Shown here piece after piece: positions 24,293-33,052 of a DNA stretch of 43,594 nt (position 1 is its first letter; each line of letters opens with the position of its first letter). Source of the stretch: Pirellulales bacterium (GTDB lineage Bacteria; Planctomycetota; Planctomycetia; Pirellulales; JAEUIK01); the NCBI GenBank assembly GCA_019745975.1, contig JAIESQ010000185.1:1-43594 (forward strand). Direction: 5' to 3'. The notes under the pieces were generated by a model. It searched no databases, had not been told where the DNA came from, and saw only the letters and a list, made by a program, of their open reading frames with translations. The position numbers were made by a program, and so were the translations under genes.

Positions 24293-25045
24293 CTATACCC
24301 GGCGGCGTTCTTGTTCGAGCCGCGCGGCGAGGAACCCGATTGCCGCGGGGGCCATGTGGTTGTAATAGGCGAAGCCGTGACCGCCGCCGCTGGTTTCCAG
24401 GTCGTATTCGTGCGGAATGCCCAACGCCGCGAGCTTCATGTGCAGCTTTGAGGTGCTCTCGTGCCAGGGTTCATCCGCTGGATCGCAGGCGAGCCAGAGA
24501 TTGCGCGGCCAGTTGAGCGGATGCACGTGCAAGGTGGCCGTGTCCTGGCGAGCCGCCTCGGCGTCGGCATACATCTGCCGCATCGGCTCGTAGTCGTCGC
24601 GCGGGTCGTCGTAGCGCCACTGGAAGTCGATGGCCGGCGAAATCGCGGCCACGATCGGAAAGGTGTTGGGATGTCGAAACGCCAGCCGCAGCGCGCCTTG
24701 CCCCCCCATGCTCGTGCCCAAGAGCGCGATCGCCGGTGGTCGCGTCCCCCAGGTTTGCGCGATGAAGTTCACCACGTCTTGCTGCACAAAGCGAAACGGG
24801 GTGAGTTGCGGATCGAACTCGGGGCAAAGTCGATCGGCCCACCAGCAGCGTCCGGCGCGGGGGGCTACGACGCGCAGGCCGAAGCGATCAAACTGGTCGC
24901 CAAATGCCGCATGATCGGCCAGACGGCTGAGATGCACGCCGTGCAGGTAGATCACGGTGTCGCCGTGCCCGCTGGGGCGCGGCGGCTCGTAGATTTCGCA
25001 CTCGTGTCCCGCGATGCTGACACTGCCCCAGCGACCTGCGGACAT
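24293..25045 (-). CDS. Alpha/beta hydrolase (esterase-like)
   Basis: About 250 aa, no signal peptide, so cytoplasmic. It shows an oxyanion-type VIYLHGVHLSR near the start, the nucleophile elbow GTSMGGQGA with the active Ser, and a late GGGHGF that should hold the catalytic His. The start at 25045 (MSAGRWGS) follows GGGGA; the frame is open for 21 more codons upstream, which would overlap the preceding gene. It is the last of three closely packed minus-strand genes (11 bp after DUF2293, which itself is 13 bp after the FAD oxidoreductase). The substrate is unknown. Confidence 0.85.
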   Translation of the reverse strand: MSAGRWGSVSIAGHECEIYEPPRPSGHGDTVIYLHGVHLSRLADHAAFGDQFDRFGLRVVAPRAGRCWWADRLCPEFDPQLTPFRFVQQDVVNFIAQTWGTRPPAIALLGTSMGGQGALRLAFRHPNTFPIVAAISPAIDFQWRYDDPRDDYEPMRQMYADAEAARQDTATLHVHPLNWPRNLWLACDPADEPWHESTSKLHMKLAALGIPHEYDLETSGGGHGFAYYNHMAPAAIGFLAARLEQERRRV

Positions 25046-25056
25046 CGGCGATTCCC

Positions 25057-25791
25057 CTAGGACTCGTCTTCGTCGATGGAGTGCGCGTCGGGCGCGGGAG
25101 CGCTCCACAGCGCGAGAATCTTCGCCACGCGATCGCCGACTTCAAAACGTGCCATGTCGCGGTCGTCCAGCTTGCCGATCCGCTCGTCGTAGTCGGTATG
25201 CACGTGGCGAATGTGGGCGACGACCGCCGAGCGGATTGCCGTCGGTTCGAAGTCGCGGGCCGCTTGCTTGCGGCCGACGCGGCCGCTGTTTCGCGCGCAC
25301 GCGTGCCGAGCGATTGTGAATTCTTCTTGCGGCGGACAGCTTGGATACTGCGCGCGAATCGCGGCGGCGAACTGTCGCAAATATGCGTCGTCGTCACGCT
25401 CGCGGCGCGCGGCGCCACGCTGGCGCTGCCGCTTGCGCCGGTCGGCGTCGTCTTGCGATTCATCTTCGGCGCGGCCGATCGCCTGCGGCTCGACCAAGAG
25501 TCCCTGACGCTCGAAGCGTTTGCGGGCAGTGGACCAGCGCACCACCACCGCGTAGCGCTGGGAGTACTTCTTGGCCCGGCGCGTGATGGCGGTGTCGCCG
25601 CTGGGCAGGAATTCGAGATCGCCCAAGCCCGCGCAGGCGAGGCAATAAGCCTTTTCGTCGATGAGCCGAATCATGCCGCCCTGGCCGGTGGCGACGCCAC
25701 AGCCATCACAACTTCCTGCGCGGCGGGCCATGAACACAACGATTTCTTCGGGCTGGTCGCTGGACGAGTGTTGACGTTGTCGCGCCGACAT
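25057..25791 (-). CDS. DUF2293 domain protein
   Basis: About 244 aa. The N-terminal third has CDGCG and CLACAG, a four-Cys zinc-binding pair, then a basic segment. The C-terminal third carries a conserved HIRHVHTDYDERIG...RFEVGDRVAKIL region that I match to DUF2293 by recall. The middle is highly charged. The function of the family is unknown; a nucleic-acid-binding role is possible given the zinc ribbon and basic charge. The start at 25791 (MSARQRQ) leaves 13 bp to the preceding gene; the longer open frame overlaps it. Confidence 0.75.
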   Translation of the reverse strand: MSARQRQHSSSDQPEEIVVFMARRAGSCDGCGVATGQGGMIRLIDEKAYCLACAGLGDLEFLPSGDTAITRRAKKYSQRYAVVVRWSTARKRFERQGLLVEPQAIGRAEDESQDDADRRKRQRQRGAARRERDDDAYLRQFAAAIRAQYPSCPPQEEFTIARHACARNSGRVGRKQAARDFEPTAIRSAVVAHIRHVHTDYDERIGKLDDRDMARFEVGDRVAKILALWSAPAPDAHSIDEDES

Positions 25792-25804
25792 GGGATGTGC
25801 AGCT

Positions 25805-27067
25805 TCAGGTCTTAGCGGCGTCGGTCGTGGCCACCTTGCCATAGTAATTCGAGTAGGTGCGATAGCTGGCCGCCTTGATCGCCGGCCGATCGGCCAGGTC
25901 GATCAAGTCGTCGAAGCGACCGGCGGCCAATGCTTGCACGTCGTAGGTCGAGCGTCCGTCGAGAATCAGTTGGCTCATCACCAGACCGATCGCCGGGCTT
26001 TGCACAATGCCGTGGCCACAAAAGCCCGCGCAATGGAACAAGCCCTCGATTTCGCTCGAGGGGCCGCAACAAGGCTGACCGTCGGGCGTGAAGGTCATGA
26101 TGCCGGTGGTGATGGACATCGCGGTGCGTTCGTTGATGAACGGGAAGCGCCGGCTGGCAGCGTCGATCAAAATGGCCACGTTCAGCTCGTCGCGGCGGGC
26201 CCGCATCTGCGACATATCGAAGTCGGGGGGGAGCCGCTCCATGTCGTATTCGACCGGCTCGGCTTCGTACATGCCCACCAGCAGTCCGCCCGCCTCGGGG
26301 CGCGTGTAGATGCGATTCGCACGGTCGCGCACCGCGGGGCTGTGGCGATCGACGGGCACCTCGGGCGAAGGCGTGGTCGTCAGGTAGTAGTGGCCGATGG
26401 CGGCGGTGGCCAGGCGGGTTTCGGCTTTCTCGGCGACGAGATACGACCACGGCCCCGTGCAATTGACGACGACTGGCGCGTGATATTCGACACCGCCGGC
26501 GACGACACCTTGCACCCGACCGCCCGTGACGATCGCACGCTCGACTGGGGTTTGCGTTTGAAATGTGGCGCCGTGATCGCGGGCGACCCGTACGTAGCCG
26601 GCTAAGAGTTCGGCGGGTTGCAGGTGGCCGTCGGTGGGGCAGTAGCAGGCGGCCAGGAGGTCGTCGGTCTTCATATAAGGAAGGCACCGGGCGACTTCGG
26701 CCCGGTCGAGCTCTTCAATGGGCAGGTCGACTTCGTGGGCGAGGCGCACATGCTCTTCGATTTCGCGCACACGGTCGGGCGTGGCGGCGATCCGCATGGA
26801 CCCGGTCTGCACGAAGATCTCAGTGCCGGTGCGGCGCTCGATGTCGCGGACGATGCCCAGCCCATCGCGCAGCAGGGTGACGGCCGCCTTGGTCGAGCGC
26901 AACTGTCCGAGCAAGCCGGCGGCGCGGCCCGTCGAGCCGGCGCCGAGCATCTGCCGCTCGAGCACGAGCACGCGCGATCCGCGCAAGGCCAATTGCATGG
27001 CGGTGCTGGCTCCGGCGACCCCGCCGCCGACAATGATGACATCGAACGCTGCGCCGCGCTGGGGCAT
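25805..27067 (-). CDS. FAD-dependent oxidoreductase (DAO / sarcosine oxidase beta type)
   Basis: 420 aa. The N-terminal dinucleotide-binding fold is clear: DVIIVGGGVAGASTAMQLALRG (GxGxxG) followed by VLVLER. GSTGRAAGLLGQLRS fits the flavin-site segment of the DAO family, and the C-terminal GLFHCAGFCGHGIVQSPAIG is the second FAD contact. Enzymes of this group oxidise amines such as sarcosine, dimethylglycine or D-amino acids with FAD; the exact substrate cannot be read. It leads a three-gene minus-strand run with DUF2293 and an esterase. There is no strong ribosome binding site at 27067. Confidence 0.9.
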   Translation of the reverse strand: MPQRGAAFDVIIVGGGVAGASTAMQLALRGSRVLVLERQMLGAGSTGRAAGLLGQLRSTKAAVTLLRDGLGIVRDIERRTGTEIFVQTGSMRIAATPDRVREIEEHVRLAHEVDLPIEELDRAEVARCLPYMKTDDLLAACYCPTDGHLQPAELLAGYVRVARDHGATFQTQTPVERAIVTGGRVQGVVAGGVEYHAPVVVNCTGPWSYLVAEKAETRLATAAIGHYYLTTTPSPEVPVDRHSPAVRDRANRIYTRPEAGGLLVGMYEAEPVEYDMERLPPDFDMSQMRARRDELNVAILIDAASRRFPFINERTAMSITTGIMTFTPDGQPCCGPSSEIEGLFHCAGFCGHGIVQSPAIGLVMSQLILDGRSTYDVQALAAGRFDDLIDLADRPAIKAASYRTYSNYYGKVATTDAAKT

Positions 27068-27097
27068 AACAATTGCCTGTCAAGAAATGTAAGTACC

Positions 27098-27202
27098 AAC
27101 CGAGAAATACGAGGGGGACAGGTACATGTTTTCGGCCGACGTGAGTTGGCAACGAGTGACTTCGGTGAGCCGAAAAATGTACCAGTCCCCTACGCTGCGG
27201 TT
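27098..27202. repeat. Family 4 REP-like palindrome, copy 1
   Basis: 105 bp between the FAD oxidoreductase and lpd. An inner inverted repeat pairs GGGGACAGGTACATGTTTTC with its imperfect complement ending CCAGTCCCC, closed by short AACCG/CGGTT ends. It is the same family and orientation as the copy at 28801. It resembles the large imperfect palindromes associated with REP-type (RAYT) transposases; no such transposase is in the window. Confidence 0.75.
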
Positions 27203-27216
27203 CCCCTGCGCGCGCC

Positions 27217-28647
27217 TCACGCGCCGCGGGCTTCGCGCTTCGGGCGATAAACCTCCGTGGCGATCCCCAACTGCACCTCGGCCGCGAAGCTCAAGGTTTC
27301 GCTGAGCGTCGGGTGGGGGTGAATCGAATCGGCCAGGTCGCGGGCGGTCGCCCCCATTTCGATGGCCAACACTCCTTCGGCGATCAGCTCGCCGGCGCCC
27401 GAGCCGACGATCCCCAGGCCCAACACCTGCTCGGTTTCGGGATCGACGATCAGCTTAGTCAGGCCGTCGGTGCGCAAGACGGCCTGAGCGCGGCCGCTGG
27501 CGGCCCAGGGATAACGCACGACTTCGACCGGTCGCCCCTCGCGCTTCGCCTGCTCTTCGGTCAGGCCGGCCCAGGCGATCTCGGGATCGGTGAAGACGAC
27601 CGCGGGGATGGCGCGCGGATCAAACATGGCCGGCCCTTCGTCGATCGCTTCGACGGCCACCTTGGCCTCGTGCGAGGCCTTGTGCGCGAGCATCGGCTCG
27701 CCCGCCACGTCGCCGATCGCCAGGATGTGCGGATCGGCCGTGTGCTGCCGTTGGTCGGCGATCACGAAGCCATGCTCGTTGAGCTCGACCGAAGTGTTCT
27801 CGAGGCCGATTCCCTTGGTATTCGGGCGGCGACCGACGGAGACGAGCACGCGATCGAAAGTGGCCGATGTCTTGCCGTCGGGCCCTTCGAGCGTCGCTTC
27901 GATGGCAGAACCTTTGTCGACCAGCGCGGCGACCTTGGTCTTGAGATGAATGCCGGCGAATTGCTTCTCGAGCCGCGCGCTCAAGGGGCGGACCAGATCG
28001 CGATCGACGCCCGGCAGCAAGCCATCGGTGAGCTCGACGACAGTCACCGTGCTCCCCAGCGCGCTATAGACCGTACCCATCTCCAGCCCGATGTAGCCGC
28101 CGCCGATCACCAGCAAACTGCCGGGAATATCGGGGAGCGCCAGCGCCTGCGTCGAATCCATGACGCGATCGGTCGGCAGATTGAAAGCCGGGATGCGCGT
28201 CGGGCTCGAACCGACGGCGAGGATGCAGTGGTCGAAGGTCAGTTGCGTGTCCTCGAGCGCGGCGCCGTCGACCGGCTCCAGCGCGAGAGTCGTCGAGTCG
28301 ACGAACGAGCCGCGGGCGCGAATCAAGCGCACCTTGCGCTGTTTGGCCATTTGCTGCAAGCCGCCGGAAAGCGTGGCCACGACCTTCTCGGCGCGGGCAC
28401 GCACTGCGTCGACGTCGATCCGCGGCGACTGAAAATGAATGCCCCACTGATCGAGCTCGCGCACTTCGTTGAGCACCTTGGCTACGTGCAGCAGGGCCTT
28501 TGACGGGATGCAACCGCGGAGCAGGCAGGTGCCGCCGGGGCGCGGCTCGGCGTCGACAAGCGTGACCTCCATGCCGAGATCGGCCGCGAAAAATGCCGCG
28601 GTGTATCCGCCCGGCCCGGCTCCCAACACGACCAACTGACTGTGCAT
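27217..28647 (-). CDS. lpd: Dihydrolipoyl dehydrogenase (E3)
   Basis: 476 aa. E3 reoxidises the lipoyl groups of 2-oxoacid dehydrogenase complexes and reduces NAD. FAD binding is at the N-terminus ([19 protein letters not shown]); the redox disulfide is Cys41-Cys46 in [16 protein letters not shown] binding is at [13 protein letters not shown]; the second FAD motif is [20 protein letters not shown]; and the dimer-interface HPHPTLSE supplies the catalytic His. The start has GGGAG about six bases upstream. aceE and aceF lie 6 kb away on the other strand, so this is probably the E3 of pyruvate dehydrogenase, though sharing with other complexes is possible. The gene is bracketed by two same-orientation family 4 repeats. 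Confidence 0.96.
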   Translation of the reverse strand: MHSQLVVLGAGPGGYTAAFFAADLGMEVTLVDAEPRPGGTCLLRGCIPSKALLHVAKVLNEVRELDQWGIHFQSPRIDVDAVRARAEKVVATLSGGLQQMAKQRKVRLIRARGSFVDSTTLALEPVDGAALEDTQLTFDHCILAVGSSPTRIPAFNLPTDRVMDSTQALALPDIPGSLLVIGGGYIGLEMGTVYSALGSTVTVVELTDGLLPGVDRDLVRPLSARLEKQFAGIHLKTKVAALVDKGSAIEATLEGPDGKTSATFDRVLVSVGRRPNTKGIGLENTSVELNEHGFVIADQRQHTADPHILAIGDVAGEPMLAHKASHEAKVAVEAIDEGPAMFDPRAIPAVVFTDPEIAWAGLTEEQAKREGRPVEVVRYPWAASGRAQAVLRTDGLTKLIVDPETEQVLGLGIVGSGAGELIAEGVLAIEMGATARDLADSIHPHPTLSETLSFAAEVQLGIATEVYRPKREARGA

Positions 28648-28948
28648 GACGACTCCCAGGCGATCGAAATTCGGGAAAGGGACTCAGACGCGGGGGCGTG
28701 CGTTCCGACGGCGTCCGTCGGAGTGAATGCGTGGCGGCCAGAGAGCGATTTTATCGGCGCAGCGCGGCTCCGCAAAGCGGAACCGGCGAGCTCGGGAGCG
28801 AACTGCAAAGTCAAAAACACGAGGGGGACAGGCACATGTTTTCGGTCGACGTGAGTGAGCAAGGAATATGTTTGGCGAGCCGAAAAATGTACCAGTCCCC
28901 GACTTTGCAGTTCTTCTGGCGTGCGCAGGCGTGTTCTACTCGGCTCGC
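28648..28948. other. Intergenic region upstream of lpd
   Basis: 301 bp with no gene. About a third is family 4 repeat copy 2 (28801-28912). I could not find a convincing lpd promoter in the remaining sequence. Confidence 0.4.
28801..28912. repeat. Family 4 REP-like palindrome, copy 2
   Basis: 112 bp closed by a perfect 12-bp outer inverted repeat (AACTGCAAAGTC at 28801-28812, GACTTTGCAGTT at 28901-28912). The inner imperfect stem starts GGGGGACAGGCACATG and ends TGTACCAGTCCCC. The central loop differs from copy 1 while the stems are kept. Confidence 0.8.
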
Positions 28949-29704
28949 TCAGCCGCGACCGACCAGCGGCATCTTTGTGGCCATGATCGTCACGAACTGG
29001 ACATTGGCCTCCAGAGGCAGGCTGGCCATGTGCACGATCATTTGGGCGACGTGCTCGACGTCCATCGTCGGCTCGACCTTAATCGTGCCGTCGGCCTGAG
29101 GCACGCCGGTCGTCATCTTCGCGACCATTTCGGTCAGCGCGTTGCCGATATCGATCTGCCCACAGGCGATGTTGTACTTGCGGCCGTCGAGCGACGTGGA
29201 CTTGGTCAACCCGGTGATGGCATGCTTGGTGGCCGTGTAGGGGGCCGAATTGGGTCGCGGGCTGGTGGCCGAGATCGAGCCATTGTTGATGATGCGCCCG
29301 CCCATCGGCTGCTGAGCTTTCATAGTCCGAAAGGCCTGCTGCGTGCAGAGGAACGCGGCCGTCAGGTTCACGTCGACGACCGACTTCCACTGGTCGAAGG
29401 TCAAATCTTCGAGCGGCACGGCCGGCGCGCTGGCGCCGGCGTTGTTAAAGAGCACATCAAGCCGGCCGAAGCGCTCGATCGCGGCGGCGAAGAGCGCCCG
29501 CACCGCGTTGGGATCGGTGACGTCGGCCGGAAACGTCATCACGCGCGCTCCGGCGACCGCTTGGGCCGCGGTCTCTTCAAGCGAGGCCGGGCGTCGACCG
29601 TTCAAGACAACGTGATAGCCGGCGCGCACGAGCGCCAGGGCGCTAGCGCGCCCGATGCCGGAGCCTGCGCCGGTGACCAGCGCGACACGAATTTCAGACG
29701 TCAT
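28949..29704 (-). CDS. Short-chain dehydrogenase/reductase
   Basis: About 251 aa from the ATG at 29704 ([21 protein letters not shown]). The cofactor motif TGAGSGIG lies at residues about 11-18, NNAGA in the middle, and the catalytic Ser...YTATK set near residue 150, as in classical NAD(P)-dependent SDR enzymes. The frame is open for 47 codons upstream, but these are not SDR-like. GGAGG lies 11 bases before the start, slightly far. The substrate is unknown. It is a separate unit from lpd, with the repeat-containing gap between them. Confidence 0.88.
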   Translation of the reverse strand: MTSEIRVALVTGAGSGIGRASALALVRAGYHVVLNGRRPASLEETAAQAVAGARVMTFPADVTDPNAVRALFAAAIERFGRLDVLFNNAGASAPAVPLEDLTFDQWKSVVDVNLTAAFLCTQQAFRTMKAQQPMGGRIINNGSISATSPRPNSAPYTATKHAITGLTKSTSLDGRKYNIACGQIDIGNALTEMVAKMTTGVPQADGTIKVEPTMDVEHVAQMIVHMASLPLEANVQFVTIMATKMPLVGRG

Positions 29705-29970
29705 GGGCCGTGGCCTCCACGTAGCTTGCTGTGCGTTCAGCGCGGCATGATACTCCAGGTGCGGCGCGTTCGACACTCGTGCACCCTGGACAGTCGCCGA
29801 CTCCTCGGCATAATCGCTTTGATTGTGCGCCACGCGAGAAATCACGCTTTCACGCTGCGGTCGCCCGTGGCGCTAAAAAGTCGAGCACTAGCGCCAAAAT
29901 GCTAGTTTTGCACAGCGCCCAATCTGACGGCACGAAATCGGCAACTACTTCACTTGATGAGGGTACGGTG

Positions 29971-30912
29971 ATGAAACGGTCATTGATCCACGGCCTGGTA
30001 CTGTCGCTGACACTGGTCTACTGCGGAGCAATTGTTTGGGCACGCGGCGGCCACGGCGGTGGGCACGGCGGGCATCATGGCGGGCACCATAGCGGCCATC
30101 ACGGTCACGCTGGACACCATGGTCATCCGAATCATCACCCCAGTCATCATGCCAACCATCACGCGCACTGGGCGCACCACAATCGACCGTTTTCACGCGG
30201 CTGGTATGCCGGTCATCGCGGAGCGTGGGGAGGCGGTTGGGGATGGGGTAATCCCTGGGCAGTCGCCGGCTGGGGCCCGACAGCCGCCTGGCTGGGGCTG
30301 AATGCCGCCGCGGGCCCAGCCTGGGGTGGTTACGGTCCCACAAACACGACGATCTACGACACCGACAACGAAGCCCTCAATCAGCCTGGCGCCGAGTTCG
30401 CGGGGGGCCAGAATCTCTCGCCCGACGCGCTGGCTGCCGAATCGGCCGCGGCCGGGCAGTTGGCCGCGCAGGGAGCCACGGAGCCGGGGCAGAACGAAAA
30501 GTTCATGCCGTTGGGAGTGTTCACCTTGGCCCCTGAAAATCAAACCGAAGCCACGGCCATGTTACAGTTGGCCGTCAGCAAGCAGGGGGTGGTGCGAGGC
30601 ACTTACTTTGACTTGCTGAGCGACACCGATCACCCGGTGCGTGGCGCCGTCGACAAGCAAACGCAGCGTGTGGCCTGGATCATCGGTCCCCAAGGGAAGG
30701 TGACTTTCCAAACGGGGCTTGCCGTTTTGACGGAGCCTTCGGGCCCGGTTTCGGTCCACTATCAAAACGGCCAGACCCGCCAATGGGTGCTCGCGCGGTA
30801 TGAGAAGGAGCCGTCGGAGACCGACCCGGCTGAAGACGAGTCGGGCGAAGCTGGTGATGCGGCGGACGCTGGTGACGACAAGAACGGCGACGATCAGGCT
30901 GACGATAAGTGA
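29971..30912 (+). CDS. Secreted histidine-rich protein
   Basis: 313 aa, not a family I can name. Residues 1-25 form a signal peptide (MKRSLIHGLVLSLTLVYCGAIVWA). Residues about 26-72 hold roughly 21 histidines, mostly HH pairs separated by Gly, Ala, Pro or Asn. A Gly/Trp-rich stretch follows (WGGGWGWGNPW), then a folded-looking domain of about 150 residues (FMPLGVFTLAPENQTEATAMLQLAVSK...) and an acidic tail of about 35 residues with many Asp and Glu. The His region would bind Ni, Zn or Cu; the acidic tail may bind Ca. A role in periplasmic metal storage or surface attachment is only a guess. It stands alone on the plus strand. The frame is open 80 codons upstream, but the signal peptide fixes the start. 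Confidence 0.75.
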   Translation: MKRSLIHGLVLSLTLVYCGAIVWARGGHGGGHGGHHGGHHSGHHGHAGHHGHPNHHPSHHANHHAHWAHHNRPFSRGWYAGHRGAWGGGWGWGNPWAVAGWGPTAAWLGLNAAAGPAWGGYGPTNTTIYDTDNEALNQPGAEFAGGQNLSPDALAAESAAAGQLAAQGATEPGQNEKFMPLGVFTLAPENQTEATAMLQLAVSKQGVVRGTYFDLLSDTDHPVRGAVDKQTQRVAWIIGPQGKVTFQTGLAVLTEPSGPVSVHYQNGQTRQWVLARYEKEPSETDPAEDESGEAGDAADAGDDKNGDDQADDK

Positions 30913-30932
30913 CCGAGGCTTGAATATCGCTC

Positions 30933-31060
30933 GGGTGGCACGGACTCCGTCCGTGTCGTGTAGCGACAAGAGGCTCTCGTGTTGCGTCGCGATGCGAGCC
31001 AGGTCGGTTTCACATCAGGCCTCTTGTGCCTGCGGCACCCCGATCGGATCGGGGCCACCC
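30933..31060. repeat. Family 3 multi-hairpin repeat, copy 1
   Basis: 128 bp starting GGGTGGC and ending GGCCACCC. Inside are ACGGAC-TCC-GTCCGT, an ACAAGAGG/CCTCTTGT long-range pair, and the terminal hairpin CCCCGATC-G-GATCGGGG. It lies just downstream of the His-rich gene and near the 3' end of the HEAT gene. Confidence 0.8.
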
Positions 31061-31095
31061 TGCGAACCAATAGATCATCGCGCGTTGAGTCTGGG

Positions 31096-31863
31096 TCAAC
31101 CAGGATTGCTTGACGCCGGCGGGCAGTAGAGGGATGCTGCGGCCGTGCCAGCGATCAGCTCGGCTGCCTCGGCGGCGAAATCGCTGTGCGGATTCAGGCG
31201 CAGCTCGCGCTCGACGGCCGCCGGGGCGCGCGGATCGCGGCGGCGCGCCAGGCCAATCATCGCCTCGCCGCAGCAGTCTTCGTAAGGATCGTCGAGCCGG
31301 GCGGCCAAGCCGGCGCGAATTTCGGGCGTGTCGGAATCAAGCTGCTGGGCCAGGGCGAAGGTGGCCCAATCGCGCACCTGGTCGGCCTTGTCGGTCGAGA
31401 GTTCGATCAGTGATTCGACGGCGAGTGGGTGGTCGTAGCCGGTCAGCGCGGCCACCACGGCATAGCGCACGTCTTCGTCCGCGTGGCGCAGGAAGCGGAC
31501 GGCCGGATGGATCGACTGTGGGGCCTCGTGATGCGACAGCGCTATGAGCACGGAGTGCAACAAGGCGGGCTCTTCGTCGGCCCGCAGCATGGATAGCAGC
31601 AGTGCAATGCACTCCGCAGGCAAGGTTCGCTCCGGCACGCCTAACTGCGCGAGGACATCGGCGCCGATGCGGCGCTCGATGGCGCAGTGGCTACGACACA
31701 GCGCGGCGCCGCGCTCGAAAACCTCGCGAGTGCCGCGGAAGTTCAGCGCGGATATCGCGTCCCAGTAGGCGTCGTCTTCGTCGTCGGGTTGCTCGGTTAG
31801 CGCCGCGCAAAACAGTTCGTCGACGCTGCGCGGATCGTGCCGGGGATCGGGGAGCTGATTCAT
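31096..31863 (-). CDS. HEAT-repeat protein
   Basis: About 255 aa from the ATG at 31863, no signal peptide. Residues about 70-240 contain repeated helical pairs with conserved Asp/Arg/Ala positions (for example AVRFLRHADEDVRYAVVAALTGYDHPLAVESLIEL and KADQVRDWATFALAQQL). These are PBS-lyase-type HEAT repeats, a scaffold for protein contact. A ligand is not predictable. The open frame extends 71 codons upstream only through repeat family 3 sequence and is rejected. The gene sits exactly between two same-orientation family 3 repeats. Confidence 0.85.
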   Translation of the reverse strand: MNQLPDPRHDPRSVDELFCAALTEQPDDEDDAYWDAISALNFRGTREVFERGAALCRSHCAIERRIGADVLAQLGVPERTLPAECIALLLSMLRADEEPALLHSVLIALSHHEAPQSIHPAVRFLRHADEDVRYAVVAALTGYDHPLAVESLIELSTDKADQVRDWATFALAQQLDSDTPEIRAGLAARLDDPYEDCCGEAMIGLARRRDPRAPAAVERELRLNPHSDFAAEAAELIAGTAAASLYCPPASSNPG

Positions 31864-31950
31864 GAGTAAGCCGGTTGGTTCGCCAGCCAGGAATGTGCCG
31901 TGGTATGGCGCAAAGGATAGAGAGCGGCTTGAGTCAGGCGAGGTTCGCCA

Positions 31951-32079
31951 GGGTGGCATGTACCCCGTCCGTGTCACGTAGCGACAAGAGGCTCTCGTGT
32001 TGCGCAGTGCTGCGAGGCAGGTCGGTTTCACATCAGGCCTCTTGTGCCTGCGGCACCCCGATCGGATCGGGGCCACCCC
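31951..32079. repeat. Family 3 multi-hairpin repeat, copy 2
   Basis: 129 bp, same orientation and plan as the copy at 30933: GGGTGGC start, long identical central block (AGGTCGGTTTCACATCAGG), CCCCGATC-G-GATCGGGG hairpin, GGCCACCCC end. It ends about 20 bp from the stop codon of the DUF1080 gene. Confidence 0.8.
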
Positions 32080-32097
32080 GCGCCGCCAACGGCAATC

Positions 32098-32856
32098 CTA
32101 GTCGAGCACCTTGACGCGGATGTGGCGATAGCGCACGAAGTGCTTCGTGGTGTCGCCGCCGCCATGGACCTGCAGCGCGATGCCGCCGGTATCCGTGTGC
32201 CGCTTCTCGGTGTCGGTGAATTCCATGAAGCGAACGCCGTTGATCCAAGTGGTGATCCGCGGGGGATTGCCTTCAATCCGCGCGCGCAATTCATTCCAGC
32301 GACCGTGCTGCCAGAGCTTGGGCCAATCGGCTGGTGCGATCGGCAAGGGAAAGGGGCAGTCGCGGGCTCGGATCTCGGTGACCTTGTCGGTGAAGTCGAA
32401 GTTGCGCGCGTGCACGCCGCCAGAGAGGCCTTCGCCGTAGATGCCTGCCAGGTTGCCGTCGGCGTGGTAGTCGATCATGTACTGATAGGCCTGACCTTGT
32501 TCGGAGCTGCGGAGGAAGAGACCGCTGTCTGGAACGAAGTCGTTGTTCATCTCGAGCGCAACTTCGAAGTTGCCGTAGGGCTTGTCGGTAATGATGATGC
32601 CGCCGTTGCCCGGCGTATCCTGGCTGCCGACGATGGCGCCATCTTGAACCACCCAGCGACCGCCGGTCTTGTGGCCACTGGCGCCGCTGTGCCCGGTTTT
32701 GGCACTCACGTGCCAGCCGGTGAGAGTCTTCCCATCAAAGATGGAGACAAAGCCGGAGTCGTCGAATTTCTCGCGAGGGAAGTCGGCGGCCGCGACGGGC
32801 AACCCGCCTGCCAGACCGCCGGCGACGAGCGCAACGGCAAGGTTAATCGTTCGCAT
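32098..32856 (-). CDS. Secreted DUF1080 (3-keto-disaccharide hydrolase-type) protein
   Basis: 252 aa with a signal peptide (residues 1-24, ending VAAA). The mature protein begins FDDSGFVSIFDGKTLTGWHVS, the typical DUF1080 opening, and continues with YGNFEVALEMN, DSGLFLRSSEQGQAYQYMIDYHADGNLAGIYGEG and ITTWINGVRFMEFTDTEKRH, all strands of a concanavalin-like beta-sandwich. Some members of the family hydrolyse 3-keto-glycosides; sugar binding or cleavage in the periplasm is therefore likely but not shown. The length is normal. No oxidoreductase partner is adjacent. The gene appears monocistronic. Confidence 0.9.
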   Translation of the reverse strand: MRTINLAVALVAGGLAGGLPVAAADFPREKFDDSGFVSIFDGKTLTGWHVSAKTGHSGASGHKTGGRWVVQDGAIVGSQDTPGNGGIIITDKPYGNFEVALEMNNDFVPDSGLFLRSSEQGQAYQYMIDYHADGNLAGIYGEGLSGGVHARNFDFTDKVTEIRARDCPFPLPIAPADWPKLWQHGRWNELRARIEGNPPRITTWINGVRFMEFTDTEKRHTDTGGIALQVHGGGDTTKHFVRYRHIRVKVLD

Positions 32857-33052
32857 GTGAGAGCGCTCCCTTAGGACGGCAGTGGGGCAGGGGACCGATT
32901 CATCGAGAGTGCGGTCGCCCGAAGCGGCCCGCGCGATTCTACCGTAGGCGGCGACAGTTGTAACGCTTTTCCATGCCGCACAAGTCTGACGGAGCCGCGC
33001 AGCACGCGGCAGATGCGCGTCAGCGACCAGGCGAATTCAATCGTTGCGATGA

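Noticed and set aside
29887-29906. ACTAGC/GCTAGT inverted repeat upstream of the His-rich gene as an operator
   Set aside because: Only six-base arms and no clear promoter next to it; could be chance.
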